Shown: one piece after another, positions 38,558 to 47,292 of the stretch
Numbering within the stretch: the stretch's first letter is position 1
How the letters are laid out: the number at the start of each line of letters is the position of its first letter
Source: Rhodanobacter sp. LX-99
GTDB lineage: Bacteria; Pseudomonadota; Gammaproteobacteria; Xanthomonadales; Rhodanobacteraceae
Direction of reading: 5' to 3'
Assembly: GCF_018599185.1 (NCBI RefSeq)
Contig: NZ_JAHFVL010000003.1
Location: 372,001-436,000, forward strand
Length of the DNA: 64,000 nucleotides
Position numbers and translations under genes: made by a program
The notes under the pieces: model-generated
What the model was told of the DNA's origin: nothing
Databases searched by the model: none
The model's input: the letters and a program-made list of their open reading frames with translations, nothing else

Positions 38558-40807
38558 ATGATCTCGCTACGCCACCACCTGCTTCCCGGCATCGCGCTCG
38601 GCCTGCTGCTCGCCAGCGCCGGCTCCCGCGCCGCCACCGATCCCAGTTTCCTGCTCACCGGCACGTCTGAAAACTTCGGCACGTATTTCCCCAGCTACCT
38701 GGCCAACGGCTATTTCTCCACGATGACCTCGGTGCGCGGCACCGAGGGCAACCGCGCGTACATGGTCGCGTTCATGGACTACAAGCCCGGCGACATCGCG
38801 CGTCCCGCCGCGATCCCCGGCTGGAGCGAGATCGACTACAACCCCGGCGGCGGCTGGCTCAATTCGACCCGCATCGACAAGAAGATCTTCGCCGACTACG
38901 CGCAGACGCTGGACATGCACGACGGCACGCTGTCGACCCGCTACCGCTTCGATTACGCGAACAAGTCGACCGACGTGAAGGTCACCACGTTCGTCAGCCA
39001 GGCCTCGAACCACCTGGCGGCGACGCAGCTGTCCATCACGCCGCAGTTCGACGGCTCGGTGCAGCTGACCTTTCCGATTCGGCTGTGGTCGGAACATCAG
39101 CCGCGCTTCCCGATCGCCAGCATGACCGGCGACGAGATGATCGCCGCGGTGATCGCCAGCGGCCAGACGCTGGACAACAAGCCGGTGCCGACGCCCGACC
39201 GCGCTGCCGTGTGGTACCCCGGTTACACCCGCGTACTGGCCAGCGACGGCGACACCAAGGAACTGACGCTGTGGCTGGACGGCCGCGCCGAACACGGCCT
39301 GACGATGGCCGAGGCAGCCGCGATCGGGCTGCCGCCGGGCCTCGCGATCGAAAGCGTGAAGCTGGAAAAAAGCCCGTACAAGCTGTCGCTCAATTTCACC
39401 GCCAGGGTGCAGAAAGGCAAGACCTACGTCTTCACCAAGTACATCGCCGCGTCGCGGCAGAACTGGGGCGGCGACGCCCGCGACAATGTGGCGCTGGCCA
39501 AGGACGCGCGCAAGAAGGGCTTCGCCGCGTTGCTCTCGGAACACCAGGCCGCCTGGCACGAGTTGTGGAAATCCGACATCGTGGTCGATGGCGATCCGGA
39601 CGTGCAGCGCGCCGTGCATTCGGACCTGTACTACCTGCTGTCCAATTCCACCGTGGGCACGGCCTGGCCGATGGGCGCCTGCGCGCTGACCCCGGGCTAC
39701 GCCGGCCACGCCTTCTGGGACAGCGATTCGTGGGTGTTCCCCGCCCTGCTCCTGCTGCATCCGGAACGCGCCAAGCCGATCGTGATGTTCCGCGCACGCA
39801 CCATGCAGCCCGCGCGCGAGCGGGCGAAACAGTACGGCGTGAAAGGCACGATGTACCCGTGGGAGGCCGATCCGGAAACCGGCGTCGACCACACGCCGCA
39901 CTTCGCCTACGGCGTGTTCCGCGAGATCCACGTCAATGCCGACATCGCTATCGCGCAGTGGCAGTACTACCTCGCCAGCGGCGACGACGCCTGGCTGAAG
40001 CAGCATGGCTGGCCGGTGATCCGCGAGATCGCGCAGTTCTGGGCCAGCCGGGTCACCTACGACAAGGCGCAGGACCGCTACGAGATCCATCACGTCACCT
40101 CGCCCGACGAGGCCTACGACGACGTGCCGAACGACTCGTTCACCAATGCCGCCGCACGCAAGTCGCTGCAGATCGCGATCAAGGCCGCGAAGCTCGTCGG
40201 CGCCGCGCCCGATCCGCAATGGGCCGCGATTGCCGCGAAGATGTACATCCCGTTCGACGACGCCAACCAGCGCCATCTCGACTTCGACGCTTCGGTGCCG
40301 CACGACAAGATCACCTGGATGGGCTCGTCGCTGGCCTGGCTGATGTATCCGAACCTGGACCTGCCGATGTCGCCGCAGGTGCGTCGCAACGACTTCGCGT
40401 TCCAGTTGCACGAACTGAAAGTGCATGGCGACGATCCCAACGAAATGATGATGGTGATGCTCGCCGTCGGCGCCGCCGAGCTGGGCGACAGCAAGGCCGC
40501 CGGCGAATGGATCCAGCGCAACCTGGTCGGCTTCCTGAAGCCGCCGTTCAACGTGCGCACGGAAACCGTCGCCAACAACGCGGGCTACATCCTCGCGACT
40601 TCGGCCGGCTTCGTGCAGAGCTTCGTCTACGGCCTCAGCGGCCTGCGCATCGAGGACGACGGCCTGGCCGAAGCGTATGCGCCGGTGCTGCCGCCGGGAT
40701 GGAAGTCGCTGACGCTCAGGCGCGTCACGTTCCGCGGCAAGCTCTACGACATCCGCATCGACCGCGGAGCCGACGGCAAGGCGAAGTTGACCCGCACGAC
40801 GATCTGA
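38558..40807 (+). CDS. Secreted GH65-family alpha-glucoside hydrolase (copy 1)
   Basis: This 749-residue protein has a signal peptide (MISLRHHLLPGIALGLLLASAGSRA). Its domain order is that of GH65: beta-sandwich (about 25-290), then an (alpha/alpha)6 barrel with HSDLYYLLSN, GHAFWDSDSWVFPALLLLHPERAK and the catalytic-acid region HHVTSPDEAYDD (Glu518). A C-terminal jelly-roll-like part closes it. Secreted bacterial GH65 proteins of this kind, such as characterised kojibiose hydrolases, hydrolyse rather than phosphorolyse; acid trehalases are also relatives. The exact linkage is unknown. It is followed 72 bases later by a paralogue. Confidence 0.88.
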   Translation: MISLRHHLLPGIALGLLLASAGSRAATDPSFLLTGTSENFGTYFPSYLANGYFSTMTSVRGTEGNRAYMVAFMDYKPGDIARPAAIPGWSEIDYNPGGGWLNSTRIDKKIFADYAQTLDMHDGTLSTRYRFDYANKSTDVKVTTFVSQASNHLAATQLSITPQFDGSVQLTFPIRLWSEHQPRFPIASMTGDEMIAAVIASGQTLDNKPVPTPDRAAVWYPGYTRVLASDGDTKELTLWLDGRAEHGLTMAEAAAIGLPPGLAIESVKLEKSPYKLSLNFTARVQKGKTYVFTKYIAASRQNWGGDARDNVALAKDARKKGFAALLSEHQAAWHELWKSDIVVDGDPDVQRAVHSDLYYLLSNSTVGTAWPMGACALTPGYAGHAFWDSDSWVFPALLLLHPERAKPIVMFRARTMQPARERAKQYGVKGTMYPWEADPETGVDHTPHFAYGVFREIHVNADIAIAQWQYYLASGDDAWLKQHGWPVIREIAQFWASRVTYDKAQDRYEIHHVTSPDEAYDDVPNDSFTNAAARKSLQIAIKAAKLVGAAPDPQWAAIAAKMYIPFDDANQRHLDFDASVPHDKITWMGSSLAWLMYPNLDLPMSPQVRRNDFAFQLHELKVHGDDPNEMMMVMLAVGAAELGDSKAAGEWIQRNLVGFLKPPFNVRTETVANNAGYILATSAGFVQSFVYGLSGLRIEDDGLAEAYAPVLPPGWKSLTLRRVTFRGKLYDIRIDRGADGKAKLTRTTI

Positions 40808-40879
40808 AACGTCGCCACCATGCCGCACCCGGATGGACCGGGTGCGGCCAGCAACGACCGGCAAGGCTGGGAGGCCGAG

Positions 40880-43156
40880 ATGAAATGTGCATCCCGTCGA
40901 CGGTGGCACCTCGCGGCACTCGCCGTCATCGGCCTCGGCAGTGCCGTCGGTGCGCGGGCCGCGACCGATCCCAGCTTCCTGCTGACGGCCACCGCGAAGG
41001 ACTTCGCCAGCTACTTTCCCGGCCAGCTCGGCAACGGTTACCTGTCGACGCTGACCGCGCCGCGCGGCACCGAAGGCAACCTCGCCTACGTGGTCGCGTT
41101 CATGGACTACGCGCAGGGCGATATCGCGCGTCCCGCCGCGGTGCCCGGCTGGAGCGAGATCGACTACAGCACGGGCAACTCGCCGGCCGGCCACTTCTGG
41201 CTCAACCAGGCCGCGCTGGACCCGGCCGTGTTCCAGGACTACCAGCAGCAGCTGAATATGTACGACGGCACGCTCACCACGCGCTATCGCTACCTCGACC
41301 ATGGCCGCGCCACGCGCATCGAGGTGACGAGCTTCGTCAGCCAGGCCTCGCCCCACCTCGCCGCGACCCGGTTGTCGATCACGCCGGAGTTCGACGGCGA
41401 AGTGCAGCTGTCGTTCGCGCTGAACCTGTGGGCGCCGCATCAGCCGCGCTTCCCGCTGGCGCACCTGAGCGGTGACGAAATGCAGGAGGCGGTGGCGGCG
41501 CACAACCTGAAACTCGAACCGATCGCACCGGCCACGCCCGACCGTGCGGTCCTCTGGTACCACGGCGACACGCATGTCACGGCAGCCGACGGCGACACGG
41601 CCGACCGCACGCTGTGGCTGGACGGCCATGCCGAGCAAGGCCTGTCCATGGCCGAGGCAGCCGCGATCGATCTGCCCGCGGGCCTGCAGCCCACCGACCT
41701 GCGGGTGTACCGGAGCCGCTATCGGCTGGCGCTGAATCTCACCGCGAAAGTGCGCAAGGGACAGACCTACACCTTCACCAAGTTCGTCGCGTTGTCGCGC
41801 GCGGGCTGGGGTGGTGATGCGAAGCAGGATCGCGCGCTGGCCACGGCCGCGCGCACGGCCGGCTTCGAGCGCCTGCTCGACGCGCACCGCCATGCCTGGA
41901 GCGAACTCTGGACATCGGACATCCGCATCGACGGCGATCCGCAGGCGCAGCGGATCGTCCATTCCGATCTCTATTACCTGCTGTCCAACGTCAGCCCCGA
42001 CACCGCCTGGGCGACCGGTGGCTGCGGCATGACGCCCGGCTATGCCGGCCACGTGTTCTGGGACAGCGACACCTGGGTCTTTCCCGCGCTGTTGCTGCTG
42101 CATCCGCAGCGGGCGAAATCGCTGGTGGTGTTCCGCTCGCGCACCTTGCCGGCCGCCGAAGCGCGTGCGCAGGCACGCGGCCTGCGCGGCGCGATGTTCC
42201 CGTGGGAGGCCGATCCGCAGAACGGCAGCGAGCAGACGCCGCACATGGCCTACGTGCTCGGCGAGCGCGAGATCCACGTCAATGCCGACGTCGCCATCGC
42301 GCAATGGCAGTACTACCTGGCCACCGGCGATCGCCAATGGCTGGCCCGCTACGGCTGGCCGGTGATCCGCGACGTGGCGGATTTCTGGGCCAGCCGCGCG
42401 ACCTGGGTGGCAGGCAAACACCGCTACGAGATCCACCACGTCACCTCGGTGCTGGAGGCCTATAACGACGTACCGAACGACACGTTCACCAACGCCTCGG
42501 CGCGCAAGGCGCTGAACATCGCCGCGGCTGCCGCGGCCGTCGTCGGCGCAAAGCCGGACCCGCACTGGGCCGATGTCGCCGCGCACCTGCACATCCCGTT
42601 CTCGGCGAAGGACGGACACCATCTCGATTTCGACGAAAGCGTGGCGCACGACATCGACGCCTGGGGCGACACCGCCCTGCCGGCGCTCGCCTATCCCTCG
42701 CTGGACCTGCCGATGAGCGCCGAGGTGCGCCGCAACGATTTCGACTACGCGATGGGGCTGATCGAACGGTCGCGGCAGGAGCCGAACAGCATGGGGCTTT
42801 CGCCCGTGTCGATCGCCGCCGCCACGCTGGGCGACGCGAAGACGGCCGGCGCGTGGTTCCAGCGCAACCTCACCACCCACGTGCTGAAGCCGCCGTTCAA
42901 CGTGCGCACCGAGACCGCCAGCAACAACACCGGCTATTTCCTGACCGCCTCGGGCGGCCTGCTGCAGAACATCCTCTACGGCTTCACCGGCCTGCGCCTC
43001 GAACAGGGCGGACTGGTCGAGGCGTACGTGCCGGTGCTGCCGCCGCCGTGGAAGTCGTTCACGCTGAAGCACGTCAGCTTGCGCGGCCGCCACTACGACA
43101 TCACGGTCCGCCGTACGGCCGACGGCAAGCCGGAACTGGTCCGCCACGCACTCTAG
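40880..43156 (+). CDS. Secreted GH65-family protein (copy 2, altered acid motif)
   Basis: This 758-residue paralogue of the preceding gene has the same layout: signal peptide MKCASRRRWHLAALAVIGLGSAVGARA, then ATDPSFLLTATAKDFASYFP. HSDLYYLLSN and GHVFWDSDTWVFPALLLLHPQRAK are retained. The acid motif reads HHVTSVLEAYND, so Glu526 is kept but the Pro-Asp before it in copy 1 (SPDE) is replaced by Val-Leu. It could have another linkage preference or reduced activity. GGGAGG 5 bases upstream fixes the ATG against an in-frame extension. Copies 1 and 2 look like a tandem duplication followed by divergence. Confidence 0.86.
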   Translation: MKCASRRRWHLAALAVIGLGSAVGARAATDPSFLLTATAKDFASYFPGQLGNGYLSTLTAPRGTEGNLAYVVAFMDYAQGDIARPAAVPGWSEIDYSTGNSPAGHFWLNQAALDPAVFQDYQQQLNMYDGTLTTRYRYLDHGRATRIEVTSFVSQASPHLAATRLSITPEFDGEVQLSFALNLWAPHQPRFPLAHLSGDEMQEAVAAHNLKLEPIAPATPDRAVLWYHGDTHVTAADGDTADRTLWLDGHAEQGLSMAEAAAIDLPAGLQPTDLRVYRSRYRLALNLTAKVRKGQTYTFTKFVALSRAGWGGDAKQDRALATAARTAGFERLLDAHRHAWSELWTSDIRIDGDPQAQRIVHSDLYYLLSNVSPDTAWATGGCGMTPGYAGHVFWDSDTWVFPALLLLHPQRAKSLVVFRSRTLPAAEARAQARGLRGAMFPWEADPQNGSEQTPHMAYVLGEREIHVNADVAIAQWQYYLATGDRQWLARYGWPVIRDVADFWASRATWVAGKHRYEIHHVTSVLEAYNDVPNDTFTNASARKALNIAAAAAAVVGAKPDPHWADVAAHLHIPFSAKDGHHLDFDESVAHDIDAWGDTALPALAYPSLDLPMSAEVRRNDFDYAMGLIERSRQEPNSMGLSPVSIAAATLGDAKTAGAWFQRNLTTHVLKPPFNVRTETASNNTGYFLTASGGLLQNILYGFTGLRLEQGGLVEAYVPVLPPPWKSFTLKHVSLRGRHYDITVRRTADGKPELVRHAL

Positions 43157-43194
43157 AACCGCCAGCGCCACCCGCATCGACGAGGAGAAAGACC

Positions 43195-44283
43195 ATGTCC
43201 GCAACGTGCGCCCAACGGCTGATGCGAACCGTCCTGTTCTGCGCCGGCCTGCCCTGCACCGGCAGGTTCGGCGCCGCGGCGTTCGCGCAGGCGCAGCGGC
43301 CCGGCGTCGACGGCCGCGGCAACGCGAGCATGCCTGCCTTCGTCGTGCCGTACTCGGCCTATGCGTCGCCCGAGGCGCAGCAGCAGTTCCAGCGGATGCT
43401 CGAACAGAGCCGGCACGCGCCGGGCATCGGTTCGATCGCCGCCAGCCGCGCCTACTACGACGGGATCAACACCGATCGCGCCAAGCGCATGCAGAAACTC
43501 TACCCGGTGAAGATCCACGCCGAGACCATCGGCGGCGTGCCCACCGACGTGGTGCTGCCGGCGCAGGGCATCGCCGCGGGGCAGCGGCACCGGGTGCTGA
43601 TCAACCTGCACGGCGGCGCCTTCCTGTGGGGTGCGCACAGCGGCGGGCTGGTGGAGGCGATCCCGCTGGCCAGCCTGGGCCGGATCAAGGTCGTCAGCGT
43701 GGACTACCGGCAGGGGCCGGAACACGTGTTCCCCGCCGCCAGCGAGGACGTCGAGGCGGTCTACCGCGCCCTGCTCAGGCAGTACCCGGCGAAGAACATC
43801 GGCATCTACGGCTGCTCCGCCGGCGGCGTGCTCACCGGCGAGGCGGTGGCGCGGATCATCACCCACAAGCTGCCGGTACCGGGAGCGATCGGCACCTTCT
43901 GCGGCTCGATCAGCGACCTCGGCGGCGATTCCGCCTACGTGGCGCCCGTGCTGAGCGGCGACCCGCCGCCCGCCGGACCGTTCAAGCTGGCCGACCTGCC
44001 GTACTTCAGGGGCGCCAGGGCCAGCGATCCGCTGGTATTCCCGGCCAACTCGCCCGCGTTGCTGGCGAAATTCCCGCCGACCCTGCTGATCACCGGCAGC
44101 CGCGATTTCACCCTGAGCTCGATCCTGCACAGCCAGGCCCTGCTGGCCGCGGCCGGGGTGGACGCCGAGCTGCATGTCTGGGACGGCATGTGGCATTCGT
44201 TCTTCTCGGACCCGGAAATGCCCGAATCGCGCGAGGCGTATGCCGTGATGGTGCGCTTCTTCGATAGCCGGCTCGGACGCTAG
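43195..44283 (+). CDS. Secreted alpha/beta-hydrolase (HSL-type esterase)
   Basis: This 362-residue esterase follows the second GH65 gene by 38 bases. A hydrophobic N-terminus ends near AAAFAQAQ, consistent with export. The oxyanion motif is INLHGGAFLWG. The nucleophile elbow is YGCSAGG with Ser208, where the HSL family usually has GDSAGG. The acid is in ITGSRDF and the His in DGMWHSFF. GAGGAG 8 bases before the ATG supports the start. It may remove acyl groups from the cluster's saccharide substrate, an inference from position only. Confidence 0.87.
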   Translation: MSATCAQRLMRTVLFCAGLPCTGRFGAAAFAQAQRPGVDGRGNASMPAFVVPYSAYASPEAQQQFQRMLEQSRHAPGIGSIAASRAYYDGINTDRAKRMQKLYPVKIHAETIGGVPTDVVLPAQGIAAGQRHRVLINLHGGAFLWGAHSGGLVEAIPLASLGRIKVVSVDYRQGPEHVFPAASEDVEAVYRALLRQYPAKNIGIYGCSAGGVLTGEAVARIITHKLPVPGAIGTFCGSISDLGGDSAYVAPVLSGDPPPAGPFKLADLPYFRGARASDPLVFPANSPALLAKFPPTLLITGSRDFTLSSILHSQALLAAAGVDAELHVWDGMWHSFFSDPEMPESREAYAVMVRFFDSRLGR

Positions 44284-44289
44284 GCTCTT

Positions 44290-44308
44290 TGCCCCGCAGC
44301 GCGGGGCC
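44290..44308 (+). terminator. Hairpin between esterase gene and pilR
   Basis: GCCCCGC and GCGGGGC pair across an AGC loop directly after the esterase stop codon. No T-run follows, so termination would be weak. Confidence 0.4.
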
Positions 44309-44346
44309 GGGTATTCTCTGTCGCATCGACAGCCACGCGCCGTGCC

Positions 44347-45732
44347 ATGAATCCACAGACCGTCCTGGTCATTGACGACGAACGCGACATCCGCGAACTG
44401 CTGACCATCACGCTGGGACGGATGGACCTGCAGGTCGACGCCGTGGGTACCGTCGGCGAGGCACGCCGCGCACTGGCCGAACGCAGCTACGACCTGTGCT
44501 TCACCGACATGCGGCTGCCCGACGGCAATGGCCAGGAGGTGATCGAGCTGATCGCCGCCAACCATCCGGACATGCCGGTGGCGATGATCACCGCCTACGG
44601 CAACGTCGACGCCGCGGTGAACGCGCTGAAGGCCGGTGCGTTCGATTTCGTCTCCAAGCCGGTCGACATCCAGATGCTGCGCGGATTGGTGCGCACCGCG
44701 CTGCGCCTGGCCGAGGAAAAACGCAACGGCGGCGCGGCGGCGAAAACCGGCGATTCCGGCGACCGCCTGATCGGCGATTCCGCGGCGATGCAACAGGTGC
44801 GCTCCACCATCGGCAAGCTGGCGCGCAACCAGGCGCCGGTCTACATCGCCGGCGAATCCGGCGTGGGCAAGGAACTGGTGGCCCGGCTGATCCACGAGCA
44901 GGGCCCGCGCGCCAGCGGCCCGTTCGTGCCGGTCAACTGCGGCGCGATCCCGTCCGAGCTGATGGAAAGCGAGTTCTTCGGCCATCGCAAGGGCAGTTTC
45001 ACCGGCGCCAGCGTGGACAAGGAAGGCCTGTTCCAGGCCGCCCAGGGCGGCACCCTGTTCCTCGACGAGGTGGCCGAACTGCCGCTGCACATGCAGGTGA
45101 AGCTGCTGCGCGCGATCCAGGAAAAAGCGGTGCGCCCGATCGGCGGCCGCGACGAGATCCCGGTCGACGTGCGCATCCTCTCGGCCACCCACAAGAACCT
45201 CGGCCAGCTGGTCGAGCAGGGCCAGTTCCGCCAGGACCTGTTCTACCGCATCAACGTGATCGAACTGCGCGTGCCGCCGTTGCGCGAGCGCCGCGGCGAC
45301 GTGCCTCAGCTGTCCGCGTTCATCCTCAAGGCGCTGGCCGGCAAGAGCGGCGAAAGCGTCGGCCAGCTGTCGCCGTCCGCCCGCGACGCGCTGGACGCCT
45401 ACGAATTCCCCGGCAACGTGCGCGAGCTGGAAAACATCCTCGAACGCGCGATGGCGATGTGCGACGGCAGCACCATCGAAGCCGCCGACCTGATGCTGCC
45501 CCAGCGCAGCGCGCGATCCAGCCAGGAAGCGGCGGCACCGGGCCAGCCGCCGCAGCCACCGGCCGCAGCCAGCGCCGACGGCGGCCTCGACGACTACATC
45601 AGCAACCTCGAGCGCACCGCGATCGTCAAGGCGCTGGAAGAATCGCGCTACAACAAGACCGCCGCCGCGCGCAAACTCGGCATCACCTTCCGCGCGCTGC
45701 GCTACAAGCTGAAGAAGCTCGGCATCGACTGA
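44347..45732 (+). CDS. pilR: PilR, sigma-54-dependent pilus response regulator
   Basis: This 461-residue NtrC-type activator has a receiver domain with phospho-acceptor Asp54 in CFTDMRLPDG, and Lys in VSKPVD. The AAA+ domain has Walker A GESGVGKE, the sigma-54 contact loop GSFTGA (HRKGSFTGASVDKEG) and GGTLFLDEVAELPL. A Gln/Pro/Ala linker leads to a C-terminal Fis-type helix-turn-helix (KTAAARKLGITFRALRYKLKKLGI). It should partner PilS, but the two genes are separated by the carbohydrate island. Expression must therefore come from its own promoter or from the island. Confidence 0.94.
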   Translation: MNPQTVLVIDDERDIRELLTITLGRMDLQVDAVGTVGEARRALAERSYDLCFTDMRLPDGNGQEVIELIAANHPDMPVAMITAYGNVDAAVNALKAGAFDFVSKPVDIQMLRGLVRTALRLAEEKRNGGAAAKTGDSGDRLIGDSAAMQQVRSTIGKLARNQAPVYIAGESGVGKELVARLIHEQGPRASGPFVPVNCGAIPSELMESEFFGHRKGSFTGASVDKEGLFQAAQGGTLFLDEVAELPLHMQVKLLRAIQEKAVRPIGGRDEIPVDVRILSATHKNLGQLVEQGQFRQDLFYRINVIELRVPPLRERRGDVPQLSAFILKALAGKSGESVGQLSPSARDALDAYEFPGNVRELENILERAMAMCDGSTIEAADLMLPQRSARSSQEAAAPGQPPQPPAAASADGGLDDYISNLERTAIVKALEESRYNKTAAARKLGITFRALRYKLKKLGID

Positions 45733-46020
45733 GCCGGTGGGTGTGACCCTCAGCTCATGGAACCCGCTCGTGCTGAGCGTAGCTTGCGCCAGCAAGCGGA
45801 GTCGAAGCACCCCGACGACGATACCCTTCGACTTCCTCGCTCCTCGAAACAGCGGCCATCCTTGGCCGCTCCCCGCGTGCGGCGCTAAGCGCCGTAGCCT
45901 GTCCTGAGCCTGCCGAAGGACTCAGGGCCTGCCCCGGACTTGATCCGGGGGCGAACGGCTGATCGGTGACGCGAGCCAATCAGGTCGACCAGAGACGACA
46001 CTCGACGCACGACATGGCCC
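45733..46020. repeat. Cluster of dispersed palindromic repeats between convergent genes
   Basis: About 290 bases separate pilR from the convergent permease gene. They include the hairpin AGCGGCCATCCTTGGCCGCT (45851-45870), GTCCT...AGGAC (45901-45921) and GCCCCGGA/TCCGGGGGC (45931-45952). These are typical REP-like spacers of this lineage and probably insulate the convergent transcripts. No gene is seen. Confidence 0.7.
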
Positions 46021-47292
46021 TCACACCGAGCGCGTCGCCTCCACCGGCGGCACGGCGGCGGCGCGCCGCGCCGGACCGAGCACGGCCAGCTGGCCAAGCA
46101 GCCACAGCAGCAGCGCGCCGACGCCGAGCAGCCATAGCGGCATCCGCGGCAGTTCGTAGTGCGTCATCAGCGACAGGTTCGCGGCGATGCCGAGTGCCGC
46201 GCCCAGCACCACGCCGATGCCGACGATCAGGGCGTTTTCGGCCTGGAAGTAGCGCAGGATGTCGCCGCGCGTCGCGCCCAGCGCACGCCGCACGCCGATC
46301 GAGCGACGCCGCTGGCCGACCCAGAAGCTGCTCAGGCTCACGATGCCGCCAGCCGTCGCCAGCAGCAGCAACACGCACATCGCGGCCATCATGATCGCCA
46401 CGCCGCGATCTGTGGCGTAGGCCTTCGCACGTGCCTGTGCCAGTGTAACCACGCCGTCTTCCGGGCTGATCACGCGCATGCGGTTCTGCGCGACCAGTGC
46501 GGCCGGCGCCGCGCGCAGCACCGCCGCGAGTCGGCCCGGTTGCGCGCGCACCAGATAGACCGTACCGCCGGCATAGCTCGCCCCGTCGTCGGCACTGGCG
46601 TAACGCGCCGGCACCAGGACGGTGTCCTCATCGATCGAACGCACGCTGCTGCCCGCGTAACTGCCTTGCAGGCGATCGACCATGCCGATGATCGTGCTCG
46701 GGCCATCGTCGCTGAGATAGACGCGCTGGCCCACCGCCGCCGCGCCGTCGGGGAAAAGCTTGCGGGCCAGGTCGCGCGTGATGATGATCACCGCCGGCTG
46801 CGATTTGTCGTACGGGCCGAGGCTGGCGATTTCGTCGGCGCGGAAATTGCGACCGGCCACCAGCGCGATCCCAAACGTGTCCAGCGCGTGCTCGTCGGCT
46901 AAATAGGAAAGCGCCAGTTGGGCCTTCGTCGTCTGCTCGATCTGATGCTTGATGCTTACCAGCCCGCCGCCGCCTTCCTCCATCGGATAGGCCTGGCTGG
47001 CGAACGCGTTGCGCACGCCCGGTAGGTTGCGCAAGGTCGCTAGGTCGGCGCGCATCTGCGCATCGATGTGCCGCGCGTCCGGCTGGCCGATCCACTCGTT
47101 CCTGATCGCGAACAGGTGCGCCTCGTCGGTGCCGCTCGGGCGAGACAGGTGAACCATCCGCGTCTTGACGATGAACAGCGCGTTGCTGACCACCGCCAGG
47201 GTCAGCGCGATCTGCAGCACGATCAGCAGCGTGGCCATCTTGTGCCGGCGCAGCGCGGCGAGGATCGGGCGTATCTGCATGGCCGTGTTCAT
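46021..47292 (-). CDS. MacB/FtsX-type permease (second of pair)
   Basis: This is a 423-residue ABC-type permease without an ATPase domain. One N-terminal helix (about 20-42) anchors a large periplasmic MacB_PCD-like domain, followed by three C-terminal helices. The cytoplasmic motif RRRSIGVRRALGATRGDILRYF is characteristic of MacB/FtsX proteins. MacB-type transporters do not move substrate through the membrane but transmit mechanical force to the periplasm. Its ATG overlaps the stop of the preceding permease gene (ATGA), so the pair is co-translated. Heterodimer formation is likely. Confidence 0.88.
   Translation of the reverse strand: MNTAMQIRPILAALRRHKMATLLIVLQIALTLAVVSNALFIVKTRMVHLSRPSGTDEAHLFAIRNEWIGQPDARHIDAQMRADLATLRNLPGVRNAFASQAYPMEEGGGGLVSIKHQIEQTTKAQLALSYLADEHALDTFGIALVAGRNFRADEIASLGPYDKSQPAVIIITRDLARKLFPDGAAAVGQRVYLSDDGPSTIIGMVDRLQGSYAGSSVRSIDEDTVLVPARYASADDGASYAGGTVYLVRAQPGRLAAVLRAAPAALVAQNRMRVISPEDGVVTLAQARAKAYATDRGVAIMMAAMCVLLLLATAGGIVSLSSFWVGQRRRSIGVRRALGATRGDILRYFQAENALIVGIGVVLGAALGIAANLSLMTHYELPRMPLWLLGVGALLLWLLGQLAVLGPARRAAAVPPVEATRSV

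Noticed and set aside
38567..43204. A 4.6-kb open frame on the minus strand antisense to both secreted GH65 genes
   Set aside because: It is a by-product of high GC third positions. The plus strand has signal peptides, ribosome-binding sites and conserved GH65 motifs, while the antisense translation is a low-complexity Arg/His/Gly/Val-rich chain with no recognisable domain.
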